From Eopsaltria australis (Eukaryota > Chordata > Aves > Passeriformes > Petroicidae): a stretch of DNA of 64,000 nucleotides. Position 1 is the first letter of the stretch, and each line of letters opens with the position of its first letter. The stretch spans positions 558,001-622,000 of the forward strand of contig JAVTVJ010000666.1 of NCBI GenBank assembly GCA_034509425.1, written 5' to 3'. The notes beneath the pieces were generated by a model. It worked only from the letters and a program-made list of their open reading frames with translations, was not told the origin of the DNA and did no database searches. Positions 47,301 to 62,300 of this stretch are shown here, piece after piece. The translations under genes were made by a program, and so were the position numbers.

Positions 47301-50300
47301 AATCACCTGTTTATTTTTAAGGATTTTTGCATATAGAGATCTGCAGTTCCACTCATGTAAATCTTTTACCAAGAGTTCTCTTTTTGCTTTTGGGATTTTT
47401 GATAAAAGTGGAAACAAATTGCTTGTATATGTGACAACACTTTATGCGCAAAATGGAATCTTTTCTGAGTTCAGATGCTGGTTGCTGAAATACATGATAT
47501 CATGGTTTTTCATTTTAGCCTCATCTTTTGGGAAAGTAGTATATGTTAGCAAGGGCAGTGACAAATAAGACCACCTTCCAGTACTACCTTGGACTATTTG
47601 AATAATTATGTGGGAAGAGCAATGGATCATCAAATGGCAGTATTAACGAGTCTGGGTTGATAGGTGTGTGTGAATGCAGGGAGTTGTGTTCCAGAACTGT
47701 CAGTAGCTTCTTATTCCCAATGCTAAAGGTTTCCAAAGTACTCAACTAGGGTGCTAGTGAGGTAGTTATACTTTACTATGAACGTAAAACAAAACACAAA
47801 AGTCCTTAAAGGTAATTAAACAGGCAAAGTGCAGTGTAAGTTGGTTTTTATTAGCATTTAGTGGAGTACTGATAGTATAGTATTACGTGGGTTCTAAATG
47901 TATGCAGTGCTACATAGAAGTTTGGTACTTTCTGGTATTCTCACAGCCAAGGTATGCCTCAGATGTCAGTCTTGTGCAGACTTGTGCAGTCCTTCTGTGT
48001 GTCTGCCTGCTCTTAGTGCCCAAGTGGGCCAAATCATGGTGGGGATGGAACTTGGAGGCGTCAGTGGGCTCTGTCAATGAGTTGCCATTCCTCCATTTAT
48101 CAGTCAAGCTCTGAAGTGAGACTGAGTGAAGGGGAGGTGTCTGTCTCCATGTCCTGGGGCAGGAGTGGGATGAAAAGGATAGTGTTGGACTAGGTAAGAT
48201 GGTCTGATATGTCAGAACTATCTGAAAGGATGGTGTAGCCAAGGTGGGGGTTGGTCTGTTCTTCCAGATAACAAGTGACAGGACAAGAGGAAATGGCCTC
48301 AAGTTGCACCTCAAGTTGAACATTTAGATTGGATATTAGGAAAAACATTTCCACAAAAGGGTTGTGCAACCCTGGAACAGGCTGGCCGTGGCAGTGGTGG
48401 AGCCATCATCCCTGCAAGGATTTGTAACACATGTGGATGTGGCAATTGCGGACATGTTTTAGCATTGGGCATGGCAGTTCTGAGGGATCTCTTAGACTTG
48501 GTGATCCTAAAGGTTTTTACTAACCTAAACAATTTGATGGTTCTAAGGTATTTTGTAATGAGATGAAGATGCTGATGCTGCCCTGATCGCCTTTCATAAT
48601 GAAAGGAATCAATCATGAAATTATTTTTTAGAGGAGCAAGGGAGCTTATAGTAATTGAGGACTTGGCAGAGAAATAGGAGGAAAGAGCCATAGAAATCCT
48701 CAGAAAGTATGTAAAACCCTTGTTCAAAGACTTTGAATATCTGTGATAGTTGGTAGCCCGTGATGCTTCCTTTTTTGTTCCTGGTACTTTGGAAGATGGT
48801 AGGGGACAATCCATTGCTAATTCCAATAAGAATACTGTTGTATTATAGAGCATGCTTTGAAAGACATTCCTCCAATGCTATAATATTGTTGAAGGAGCTA
48901 ACGTCACTTAGAGTAATTAGGTAAAGTGCTTTGGAATGAACATTCAAATAATGGGTATGTTTATGTTTAGCTTGAAGCTTTATATTTCACAAATGAAACT
49001 GATTTTGAAAACTGTCATTCTCAAATTTTCAGTATATAGAAAATATAACTGTAGTAATTGTTACACAGTCCCTAAAAAGATTAGTTCTTGGGATATGAAT
49101 TTTCAGGAACCTTAATTTGAATCTTCTTTTAAATGAAATATTTTTAATTAGTTGTATTTTATAGTATCTGTGTGAAACTCTGTACGCCCACATGTAAGTC
49201 ATAAAAGATTATTGCATTGAGTGTGTATCATTGACATTAAAGAAAAAAATTTCCTAACTGATGCTTAAAACATTTGGATCAAACTGAAGAGACTGAAATG
49301 TTCAGTATGTGATCTTTGTTTGATCAGTGTAATCTGATTTCAGAGATCTGCAGATGGATCAAGTCCAGAAGATGGAGATGGTAAGAGATTTTATTGTAAA
49401 ATTAAAAGCCATGAGTGCGTGTCTTACTGGGATGTTTTGCATTTTCTCTAATATTTTTTTTTTTGCAGAGTCTGATCGAGAGGATGGAAGCTACTGTCCA
49501 CCTGTAAAACGTGAGAGAACTTCATCTTTGACTCAGTTCCCTCCTTCTCAGTCAGGTAAATCTTGCTACAGTATTATATATGAGGGATGGTTTTCCTTCC
49601 TAGATGTTCTTCTTCCAGTCATGTAAGCAGTCTTATTACTGTCTGCTGTGCTTTGGATTAAGACCGCAGCAGCCATATACTCATGTTAGCAAATTTGGTG
49701 AAGCCCAAAGGAGTTGATAGATAGTTTTTAAAAATGTTTTCTGTCAGTAAGTTTATGTGTATTTGTAGTTTCAGTTTTTATTCTTGTGCTGTTAAATTGC
49801 GGAGTTAACCAGAAATCTTCTTGATTTATTGTGATCAGGTTGCTTCTTTCCAAATGTATACAAGTGCTACCTTTTTCTTAGTTACTCTGCAGCCAGGGAA
49901 ATGTTTCAATTCTCAGCTCGTGTTTTAGTCCTTTTCTCTTTGTCCATTCCTTTTAAAATGGGAAGGATTCAGTCCATTTCTGAAACTCTTGACAAACGCA
50001 AGAGAGAATGACCACAGCCTGTGGGTATGCACAGTCAGGGCATGAAGTCACTGGGGTAAATTCATGCAGTTCACTTGCATGAAAATGGTCATATTTGATA
50101 TTTGTTCACTCACAGGAACAGTCTCGATTTGTGCCTGCTCACAGATCATATGAAGGTTTTAGCTTCGGTCAACTGTTATTTTAGTTAAGATATGTCAGTA
50201 TTTGAGGCAGATTTTGAGACTGCTACTTTATTTCTACCATCTTAAGTTGAAATAAAGGAGATGAAAAAACTTGAAAGAGAACAGTAAAAAAAATAATCCT

Positions 50301-53300
50301 CTCATACGCAGCACATTCTGGAGATGTGACTAAAAGGTGAAAGCCTAGTTGTTTTGATTTTAATTTTAAAGAAATAAATTACTATGAAATCCAAAATGTC
50401 GTTGCTGATATTTTATGAGCACAGTATTCTAAATTCATGCGCCAGTGCTAGTCAGGGGAAGAAGCCCTTTTCTTTTAAGATCCTGGTTCTCTGGTGTGTA
50501 GCTAAGTGGGTCTCCAGATGCCATCCTGTGAATTGAGTGACCAGCATTGCTGCTGTCTGCTTGCTAACCACTCTTAGTAAAGGAACACACAAAAATAATG
50601 AATAGAGTTTTGGTCTGTAGATTTTCTATTAGAATAACAGTATGTGTATACCCAGGTTTCCTGTAATCTCTAACACTTTAATTCCACAATGTCTTTGTCT
50701 TATAAGATTAGAATCTCTATGCTAGCATCTGTTAAGAAGTGGAGGAAAACAATTTACTCAACTCTTTCATGGTTAAATACTGGCTGTTCCAGGAGTCCAG
50801 TATCCTTTCTCAAGCCTCTGCTTAGCTAATGTATTTTGACAGGACGTGGTAATTTATTCCCTGATCCCTTTGTTCTCTTCTGATGTGTGTTGTTGTCAAG
50901 CAGTGACAACTTTGATTTGAATTGCAACTTCCATAAAGACCGCTTTGAATATTGTTGACATTATTCAATGACTTTGGTTTCCAGAAAATTGTTTACTTTC
51001 CCACCTTCTTTTTTTTTTTTTTTGTGGGGTTATGTTTCTTTGAAGAATAGGGAAATTTTACTTATATGAAAACTGTGTCATGTTTAAGCTTAAGGCAGAC
51101 AATAATAAGAAGAGAGAAGGTGGAATTAAATGAAATATGAAAAAATACTTAGGGCTTAATTATAAAAGGCAAATGCTACATCTTTTAGTACAGTGGTGTT
51201 CAGAGATGAGCTTCATTTCTCTTTCCAACGTACTTAAGCTTTTTCTACAGCCTTATGAAAGCTAAAAGAGCCAATAAATACTGTTATGCTTTTCCTCATG
51301 CAGAATGATCTGTTGGAGGAATCTGTCTCCTTCTCTGATTGTCCTGTTTCATAAACTGGATTGTGGTTTTTGTATAACACCAAAAGTACTAGAACTGCTG
51401 GACAGGGCCTCAACCAAACTCCCTATTGCTTGCTTCTTTAGGTCCCAGCTAAGGGTGGAAAAGAAACACTGTCCTTTGCCTGTTTTTCCAAACATTTTTT
51501 CCCTTTTGTTGACTGTTATGCTGCTGAGGTGACATCTGACGCTACTCTGATGTGCTCTCCTCTGTTTCTGTCAGAGAAAGCGTAGTTCAAACCTAATTTG
51601 CCTCTTGGTGCAAGACAGTGCTGTCCAGATGTTCACTCTTACTCTCTAGCAGGCACTACACACCTTTCTGCTCTCTCTCTGCAGGGGCCTTTTGAAATGG
51701 TATTATACATTTTGCAGTGCTATTATATCTTCTAACACCACTTCTAATTCCTAATTCAGATACTATTGAGATTGGGAATCCTGTATTTATACAGGATTCA
51801 GAAAAAATGAAATTTTTTCTTTCTCTGTTTCAGGGGACACTGAGAGGTTTTTATGGACAATGGCTTGTTTGCTACTTCGGCTGTAAAGAAATAAAACCAA
51901 AATAAAACAAATTACTAGAAAAGTATTTTTCAGTTTTAAGTCTGGGAACAGGTTTATAATAAAGAACAAGATATACAACTTCCTTTTTTTTTTTCCTTGA
52001 CTGCAGTAACAAAGAACAATGTCTTTATGCCATCAAGCTTCTGTGAACCCTCTACAGGCAATTCTGACTCAGAACCAGGTGAGCTTCCTCATTTTCCTGC
52101 TTTTTTTTGAACTGTTGTTAATTTGTCATGATCCAAAGTACTCTGATACGTCAGAAGTAAGACCCTATCTCTGAAAATGGAAGTGATGGTGGTTCTGATC
52201 TTAGAGCTGTTCTCTTGCTCAGCCTGTTATTCGACTTCACCCTTGCTTTTTTTAATTACCTTGGAGGTAATTAAAATAATATAAAAATTGTTAAATGTGT
52301 TGAGAGTGATGGTAGAGTACTGCAACATGACCCTTTCCTACTAGCCTCACAATAAAACCTGTGGGAAATTTTTATTTGTCTGTTTTGGAAAACTGTTCTT
52401 CTATATTGGAAAGCAAAACAACCATAAGGTATGGTCATGATTGTGTTCAGCTATGACCTGTGAGCCCTGTTCTGTGTTGACAGAACTGCTGATTTTGTTA
52501 GCCCTGGTTCGGTTGTGTTGGTATCACTGTAGTGCACATCAGTATTGTATGCTTAGAACCAAACACAGTGAGACTGTAAGATGCTGAGTTGTCTTATTCA
52601 GAGTACAGAGTTTAAGCCCCTAAAAGGAAAAAAGTATAATTATTCTTTGTAAGTTCTTAGGAGCTAGATTTTTGATAGCTATAGATTTATATATATATTT
52701 TTTCTTGTGATTTTGGTACTTTATTTAAAAGCCATAACTGTAGTGAGTGCGAGCAAAGGAATTTCTTTTATCTTCATACTACAAAAGCATTAGTAAAAGC
52801 TAATGGCATTGCAAGACACTAACATTAAGCAATTAAGTTTAACTTAATTTATGATAATTTGCAGTTGGATACTTGTTAGCAGCTGTCATGTTCAGTCATA
52901 CTTTTTATTATTCTTTCTTTAGTTTGATTCTCACTTAAAACTTTTATTATCTATAATAAGTCCTTCACAGAAGAAACCCTATTTCTCTGGTGAGCACAGT
53001 CTTTTTCCTGTTTCTCCTGAAAAAAACTTTGAACTCTTTGTATGTGACACCATGTGTTTGTCAATGATGTATATTTGCTGTGATGGTCACTGGAAATTCA
53101 AGTTTCTTTCAGAAGAAAAGAATTTGTTCTTTGGAAATCTCCTAATAACATATTTATGGAACTTGTGAGTTGTTACAGTGGGGATAACATGAGGAATTTT
53201 ATGACTGAATGGTGTTACAGCTTTGTCCTTGTAATTTTGTATTTCACTTCCAGAGGAAAAGAGCAGTGGATTCCGGCTGAAGCCACCAATACTTATCCAT

Positions 53301-56300
53301 GGTCAGGCACCTAGTGCAGGTGAGTTCACTGTTTGCTGCAACAGTACAAAGAAACCAGCTCAAGCATTTTAGTTAGTTACTAGTTTCATCAACCTACTAT
53401 AGTAAATAGAAAGTGGCAATACCTATGTATCTGCAGAAAAAAATCTTGTCTTCTCTAGGGTGGTTGTACTCACATCCACTGTGTAATGTGTATGGACGCA
53501 TCCGTGTTTTGTATTGGATCAGCTGTGCATGTCTGAAGTGCATCTCCCAACTGTCGCTGCTTAGCAAGCTTCTGTGTGCTCTTGGAGTAATCCTACAGAC
53601 AGTAAACTCAATTCCTTTGGTAGCAAACTGTAAGAAAAAGGGTGTTCGAGGAGTGCCTTGAGCAAGTTCCAGCCATTACTGAGTGGTCAGTCTGGAACCA
53701 GGCCAGGGCAGTTGGAAGTGTCAGAGTGCCCACTTCTGCTCTCTCTGGCTTTTGGCAGCAATGTCGGTGGCCCTTGATCATGCGGGTTCTGCACTACAGG
53801 TTGGCTATGTCTGAGTTTCCTGTTTACTGATGTAGACCCAGCCACTATCAGAAAGATGCTAGTATTACAGCTCCTTAGGAATTTGAGGGGGAAGAAAACA
53901 AACCCGAAACTATTTAGGTAATGAAAGCTATTATTGCATAACTATATGGAAACTTCATTTCACTTGCAGGAAGAGTGGTAAATTTAAGAAAGAAACAAGC
54001 TTTTTTGAGCTTATGAACGTTTGAATTTAGGATGGCTTTATAATTTGATGTCATACCCTTTGAGTATGGGTGGCCTGAAATGGAGCTAATTGCTATGAGT
54101 GATTTCTGTTGCAGTATTTTATTGGAGCAACAGTTCATCTTGACTTCTTGCAGTGAAGAAAACTGAACCTTCTGGGCTTGCCATAGCCTTCTAGAGTTGA
54201 TGTTACAGTGTTTGGGGATTCTTTTTTATTAGGTTCTTTAAGGTCAATTAGCTTGTTGAGTAATAGCAGGATTAGAGTTGTAGTGTTGTCCATCTTACTA
54301 TAACAACCAAAGAGGCCAGGTTAATTCAGAAAGCCAAAAGATTGTTAAATGACACAACACAACTATTACAGTACCAGTAAGTTTGATTGCATGGATAAAA
54401 AAAATCTTATACTAATATCTGAAAATTACTTTACTGAAAGGAGAAAAGAAGACTTGGAATGTATAGTTGAATAAAATGTCAGTGCATAAATAGGATTACT
54501 GGGGTACTGTTCATTTCTCTTACATACTGGCTTTTATTTCTGGATCGATAGTAAGCTTTCGTTCTGTTCTTTCCTTGGTAAGGTAAACAATATATTTTAA
54601 AGTGTCTTTTTAGGCTAGGAAAGAGTCTTCCCTATTTGGGACTAACTTTCTTTTGAGGCTGAGTGAGGAGGGATGGAAAAGAAGTGAGCAGAAGCTTTTC
54701 TAGTGTCTGTTTTTTCATTGTGTGTTCTGTTGGAAGCAGTTAGAGAAGATTAGATGGAGCTGGATTTTCCAACTTTAAAGCTTCATAGTTCTTGAAAAAA
54801 CTTCACACTTTCAGGTCTACCTAGCCACAAACCAAAGGAACAGCAGCGAAGTGTGCTCCGTCCAGCAGTATTACAGGCACCACAGCCAAAAGCTTTCTCA
54901 CAGATGGGTAAGTAATGCTTTTGCATTCTGAATACAGTGGAGAGAGAACTAAAATATTGAATTTGTTTAGTGTGGTGGTTTGGTTTTACTCAACACTCAC
55001 CTTGGTTTTTCTAGTTTTCTCCTTTCAGAAAAGAAACACCTTAAATGGTAAGTGTATCAGTGTTACATGAAGGATAACTTAGTGGAACCCTCAAGTCTTG
55101 TGTAGTGTGACTGATGTTGCCAAGCCTCAGACTTTGGTGTAGTCCATACTTGAGTTTTGGAATAAAAAGACTTTTAAGGGTGTGGTATAGCAATCAGTCT
55201 CAAGTGACAGCATTGACCATGGGTGTAATAAGCTATAACTGGTAATCGATCAACAGTAAAGTACCTAAATCAGTGAGAGGTGCCTCTGGGCTTGGGGACC
55301 ATTTTGGAGTTGGGACTTTGAAGTACTACTTTAATTCTGAACATAGAATTTTAATTCTTAAGTTTGGTCATTGCTTATTGTATTATGGAATTATGCAGTT
55401 TGATATAGATGATGGAAATAGGCATGATTGAAGTCTAGAACTTAATGCAAAAGACTGTTTAAAGTGTCCATGTCTCCAAAACGCCATGTATCCCCAGCCC
55501 GACGCCATTTTTTATGTGGAAGTTTAGTTGAATGGAAACAGTAGTAACTTCAGTTAATGCAGAATCTGGCATAGAACCAAACATTTCTAGCTTGATTTCT
55601 TGACATGCCTCCTGACACAGATTGCACTCTACAGAGGACTTACTCTTGGGGTACAAGTTTTCAGTGGTAGTTCAGTATGCGAGCAGGTAGATCGGTCTGA
55701 AGACAAGCCATGCTGGCTGTGGACAGTATAAGACTGGAGCAGGATGGTTGCTTGAAGTTGTCTGTATTGAAGTCCTTACAACACTTGTATAGATTAATTT
55801 GCTGACTTGGTTTTCTGCATTTCAGATTTTGCTGCTAAGAATTGCTGAATTGTGGCCCTGATGTCTCTTGCAAAAATACTATGGGAACTTTTTAGTTTAC
55901 ATTGCAACGTTTAATGGACTTAAACAAGAAAACAGCATATAATTTGCATAAGACAACTTCTGTGACAGTCTAAATATCTAGAGAGTTTGTGTATTTTTTT
56001 TATTTCTGTGTTGCAGTTCTCTGCAGTGGCACCAATGGCGTAAATATCCCTCCAGATTCTGCAGCCACATTGGAATCACCAAGTGATGCAACAATGAAAA
56101 GTTCAGACTCTGAAGACAAGGTGAGCTGGAGGAGACTCAAGGTGACATGTAAATATTCTCTGAACAGAGTAAAAAGCCAATAGCAGCACATGAATTCCCT
56201 ACAAGAGGTGGACAGTGCAGGTAATGAAGGGCTGAAAAGCTTCACCTGGGGCAAAAGACATCTAAGTGCATCAGAACTTATTGGCTATCATGAAAGAAAG

Positions 56301-59300
56301 GTAATGAATTATTTACTTCCATTTCTGTGTAGTGTGTCCAGTCCTTTCCTTCCCTGCAGTTTTCGAGGTGACCATTAGCATCTGAAGGTCTTGACTGATA
56401 GCATAAGGAGGATGTTTGGGGATTTGGAGTGTGGGTGGGGTTTTTTTTTGTGGCTTCTTAGGTAGTTGCTTGCTATTTGTTGCCATATTGAGCATAGAAA
56501 TAGTGTTGCTAATACAAGAGTGTGGAACAGTTCACTTGAAATTCAAGTCTTAATCCGGACTATGCAAGCAGAAACACTTGCAGCGGGAATGGCCTTTTAA
56601 GGTCGAGTGAAAGGCTACTGCCACAACTAAGTATCGATAAATAAATTGAATGGATGTACCAATATGAAAACTGTGGGACATTGCTTGTAACACAGCTGTG
56701 TGTGTCATTAGGGCCACCCTCTATCTGCTTTTAGCATCCTAAAGTTCTCTTAAGTCTTTTAAACAACTGACCTTGGAGAAAGTTTTCTAGTAGAAGAAAA
56801 CCCTTAAATCTGGTTGCTAAAGATTTCTGGAAGCTCAGTATAAATGATATAAAGCTTCATAACTGAACATTTGCAATTTTACCAAGGGTTGTGGTTAGAT
56901 ATTCTATTGTCTTGGCATTTGTAGTCAATTTTGTCTCCCTGAAGCTTTCTAGCACAACTAGAAGTCATTTGAGTTCATGCAATAGTTGTGTTAAGTGCTG
57001 GACTCTCTGCAGAATATTAGATGGCTTGATGAGAGTGAAAGATTACTTCTGGAATTGTTTCATATGGGTAACTGTATATGCAGATCTGTGGCATAGATTT
57101 GATGTACCACAGAGAGAGAGAGAGCTTCCTTGTGAGGGCAAGTATACATTATTTGCCATATTACATGAGCATGGTCTGCCTTTGTTAGAGCAGACATGAG
57201 TCATGGTCTTACTGGCAGAAAAGATTTTTCTTTGATATGTCTGTCTTGTGCTTATACAAGGTAGCAGAGTGGAAATGTTCTCAGTCTGGTGGTTGTTATA
57301 CCCTAAGCAGCTGACTTCTGCCTATCTGGTCTCTGTCTTGAAAATCCCTGGGAAACTATAGGAGCCCTAAGCAACATTGTCCTCAGATGGGTACAAGCTG
57401 CAGTCTTTGATCCAACCTTTCTCAACTGGTAGGAGAGTCTGATGGCTGAAAGTCATCAGGTGTGCAAGGAAACTTGACAGCCCTCAGCCTTTCTGGTAGC
57501 GGGGAGATGCTGATCCTTATCCAGGAGGAGGAGGACCTGTTAAGGTTCCTTTGAATCTTAACTATTCTGTGATTTGCTAAGAAAAACACTTAACAACAGA
57601 GACATTATTTAAATGCAAAACGTGCCTTGTAGATCTGGAAGTGTTATTGGCTTGTCATTGTAAATGATTGTGTGATTCACCTTGTCATAAGGTGGTTTTT
57701 TTTAAAGAAACTCAACTTCTTAGGCTATATTTTTCCATTTTTTTAGGCTACAGAGTGTCAGAAAAAGGAGTCCAACAATACTTCAGATGATGACAGCTGT
57801 GAGAAGGCTGAACTAAATGCACAGCAAGCATTTGTATTTGGGCAAAACTTAAGAGATAGAGTTAAGGTAAACATGTGTTTGTTCTGTTGACTAGGAGTTT
57901 ATGGAGTACTGTGAAGCTACTATATGAAAAGATTAAAACCTCCATGTATATATGTAAAATTAAAAGCTATGAACACAGAGTTGCCTGTTTATTAAAACTA
58001 GTCTTCTGGACATTTAATAAATTAATTCTGTTAAGCAGCATAAGAAGCTTTTCCAAAAATAAATGCATTTACTGTGATCATAAGTAACAGCTAAAGCTCA
58101 GTAGAATGTTCTCTTAACTTTTGGGTTAGAATGATTGAAATGTGGTCCTAAGATGCTCCCATGCAACCAAGACTTCACAGAAAACATAGAAAAATAGGGC
58201 ATCCTGGGCTCAAACTTATGCATAGAATAATTAAGTTGGATTTTTAGTACGTCCTGTTGAAGACAGGTTTGCTCAGGTTTCCTAGCATAATAAAAGAAAG
58301 TGTAATATTGGGACATAGAATTATCTTGTTTTATAGTAAAAGGCATTTGTGGATGGAAGTTTGTCTTTAGGAAGAATGAGTTGAAAAATTTGTGGTCAGT
58401 AATTAAAGCTATGGATATATATTTGTTCTTTTTCTAGCTAGGAGATGAAAGCGATGAAACTGTTGATGTGCAGAATGCTGGCCTTCTGACATCAGATATA
58501 CCTTCTGCAACAAACTATTTTCTACAGTACATCAGTTCCAGGTGAGACTACAGGGAAATCAGTAGAACAGTTCTCCTTACTCTTTATTGAAAATTCTTTA
58601 TGATTCTGCTCTTTATTGGATGCAGGGCTTAAACTGGGTCAGTGGGGGCCCAGGCTTCTGAAGAATGAGATGGCAATCTTCAGATCTGGGGGAATCCTCA
58701 ATCATCTCATCAAGGGAGATGCATTTGATGCTATTTATTTGACCACATCCTCACCAAAGCCTCTTGAGAAAATCAACAAGCATGAGATGAGAGGTCTTCT
58801 CATGAATGATTAGAAACAGTGATGGACTAATTTGGAGCTACCAGTAGAATCTTGTGGAGATCTGCACTGTATTTGTGTTGTTCAGTAGGTTTCATATATG
58901 ATACGGATAAAAGGAAAAACAGTTAGAATTTATTCATGATAGTAAGCTTTTCAGAGTGGCCTGTATGAATAAGTAGAAGCCTAACTGTGGAAGGTTTTTG
59001 AGAGAATTTCTGATAAGGCAATAATATCAGAAGAAATGTGATGTAAAGTGAGGCAGCCAGGAGAAAAATGCTAATCCTGTCCTACGTAGTGATGAGCTCT
59101 GAGCTGACAGCCTTCACTTGAGGCTAAGGTAGTGATACAACTCTGTGAAAATGCTAGCTTAGTAGTGGTCAAAAAAATAAAGTAGTGTACAGAATGAGAA
59201 AACAGAAGATACAGAGCTATGAATTCAGGTAACTGGAAAAGCGTGATGGGGAAATTCCACCAAGAGTGATGAGACAAAGCAACATCTGTGCTCCTGGAGT

Positions 59301-62300
59301 AAACTGAAATTCAGATCGAGGCCATGAAATAATTGTAGGAAAAGCAGCAATACATGCTTTCTTTGTCCTTATGTTTGGCATTTTTAAGATCCTGCTCTTC
59401 ACCATGAAGGAGGCAGTAGGCTGTTTTGCAATCAATGAACTTTTGATGCTGAACTTTTCGGATGATGCACTAGAGAGGTAGAGAACACCTTTGCCCTGTT
59501 GATGCAGATCAATGTCTTCCCAGTAGACACAGTCAGACTTGTTCAATCAGATTTGGCAGACAATAACTACTTATATGTGGCCTTCAAATACTGAAATATT
59601 TTTTTTCATATTTTTCAACTCATATGACATCTACTGTCATTTCACTTGAGTCTTTACTGTGGGAGGATTTATTCATGGTGAGTCAATTGCCAGAAACGTT
59701 GTTCTAGACTTGTCTTTAAAAAAATAAATAGTGTCTCTAAGGGGAGTTGGCTCTGGTTTTCAGCTGAGATGGCAAATCATTTTGGTAATCAGCTTGTAAA
59801 AGGAAACTCCTCCCTTTGTGTAATACTGTCAATTCTTTAAAAACTGTAAATGTGCTAGGTTGCATGGCACATACTGGTAGGCCACATTGAGTTCCCTGTC
59901 CACATTTGGAGCTCAGAACTGTGGTATTTAATTCCCTTAGTAGGTAAAGATGCCTTCCACTGAGGATCTCCTCTGTTCTAGGAATCTCCTTAATCAGAAG
60001 TAGCAACTCTACATGTACAGTTTAAAGGTTTGTTTGGTTTCACTTGAATCGTGTAGATGTGAGTCACCATTTTCCAGTCTTGGTGAAATGCACATAGGCT
60101 TGATTCCGAATGGTCTGCCTTTTCTATGTTCACTGTGAACAAGCTGGTGTCTTAGAAAGGCATGGCTGATGGGAAGGGACAGGAACAATGACTTGTTAAG
60201 TCTTTTGAGTCTGTAAAAGAATAAAACTCTTGTCCTTCCTAAATAGGATTTAAAATCTATTAATAAAAATACTAATGGGAGGAGGATGTTTATTCTATAA
60301 GGAAGAAGTAAAGGCTGAGATTTGATTGTGAAACTTCTTGGAGAGGCTGTGGTATTGCAGCTAGTCTGATAAAGGCATTATTTATCCCTGCTACCTTTGC
60401 TTCAGTTAGGATACTGGAAGTGCTTTTGTTTCAGTTCGTTCCGTTTCTGAGAGAATTGACCTAAAAATGTGTAGTAGTTCAAGTCTGTGCATGTAGAATA
60501 CTGTTTAAAAAAAAAGTATGTCATATGATTAGACAATAAGCCCTCACTTAGCATTCAACATTGCTTTGTATGTTATTAGCTGTACTGAAGGGGAAGATTT
60601 TTACAGAGATAAAATCATTTGTCATCATTCCGAGAGAATTCTCATTCTGTAAAACTAGAATGTGCTTTTGTGTTAAAAGTGTGAATTAATTTTTACCTAT
60701 GTTTGTGTCAACCAGTGCTTACTTTTTTAAAGCCAGTGACAATCACTCACTTTCTGAGGAATTTTGTTAGTAGAAAATTAAAGAAGTATTATTTTCTGTC
60801 TTGTAAAACCTGTCTTATTTCTTGGGTTTTTTCAGTGTAGAGAACTCTACGAACAATGCAGATGCATCTAGCAACAAGTTTGTTTTTGGACAGAACATGA
60901 GTGAGCGAGTCCTAGTGAGTATCCATATGTTGTCATTTTGCGAGCAGATTGTTACGGATTCTCACTCAGGAATTTTGAGAGCCTTTAATTATACTAGTCA
61001 TTTGAGTATGGGGGAGGTTTTCAGTGGTTTCTCTTGAAGGTGTCTTACTTTAAGTGCAGCATGGGAAGTTCATTATGAGCTATTGTCTGCCCAGGAATAC
61101 TCTCCAGGATTTCCCTGCCAAACTCTTCAATGTAAGGAGATTCACTCTCTGTAGTGCATGTGGTTCTTGTGCCCAAGCATTTTATGGCACAGCTTGTTGC
61201 ATTCAATGGCTATTGGAGTATAAGTATTGGAGGGTCTTTTATGTTTGTCCTCAAAATTGAGAGCAGTTCAGTCACGTGACTCCCCCCTTGGGATGGGATT
61301 TCAAGCCCATCAGTAAAGCAGCTGCCTTAGGACTGAGGTATGATTCTGGAAATGCCATTTATGATGTACCTACCTAAGGAATAACTTCTAGTACCTCACT
61401 GTTTCCTGCTGTTGTTTTTATTCCTGTGCTGGAACAAAATGGACACATTTAATGCTGAATGTTCAGGCCTGTCTAACTACCAAGCAGGAGTTCAGTCAAT
61501 TATGCCATGGGTAGCTGTAGCTGAAATTGACTTGCTGTGTTGAACAAAGCAAGTCAAAAAGCCTCAAAACAAGGATTGAAATCTGGTTTCAGTTCAAAGA
61601 AAAATAATTTGAACTGGTTTTTAGGTCACACTCCATTCAGTTCCTTGGCTGAGGTAGTAGGATAGCTGTAACTCTGAAAGCATGTTGTCCGTGAGATTGT
61701 TTTTTTGCCATGTGGTTTATAAATACTGGAGCTGCCCTCAGTACTTGATGACCAGTCCTGTTTAGCAGAATTAGTGTATGTTTTCTCTCTTCTGTTTACC
61801 TCCTTTTATTTCTGTGATAGAGTCCACCAAAATCAAATGAAGGTAGTACAGAGAGTAATAAGGAGAATGCTGCTACAGAATCTGGATCTGAATCATCTTC
61901 TCAGGAGGCCACACCAGAAAAAGGTGAAAACCAAAATATTATATTAGGAATGGTAGTTACTCCTTTTTTAAATTACTGTATTTTTCAATATCCTGTTACT
62001 TTTCAAAAGCCTAAGTTTTTTATGTTGCCTTTACTGTCTCCTGTAACCAAAGATACAGGCTGGGTATGGAAGTTGCTAGATGCTGTAGATCCTCTAATAT
62101 TAAACATGTACAGGCTGCACTGTCTTTTTCATTGTCATTCTGTGGTAGTGGGAGTATCTTTAGAAGAATAAAATTAGAGGGAATTAACAGAACTGTAGTA
62201 GGACTTGGTAGAGAACGCAGGAGAAATGTGGCAAACTTTTTTTTAACAGTACTGTTTTATTTCAAGTGACTGAATTTTTGAGTCAAATGTGTATTGCATG

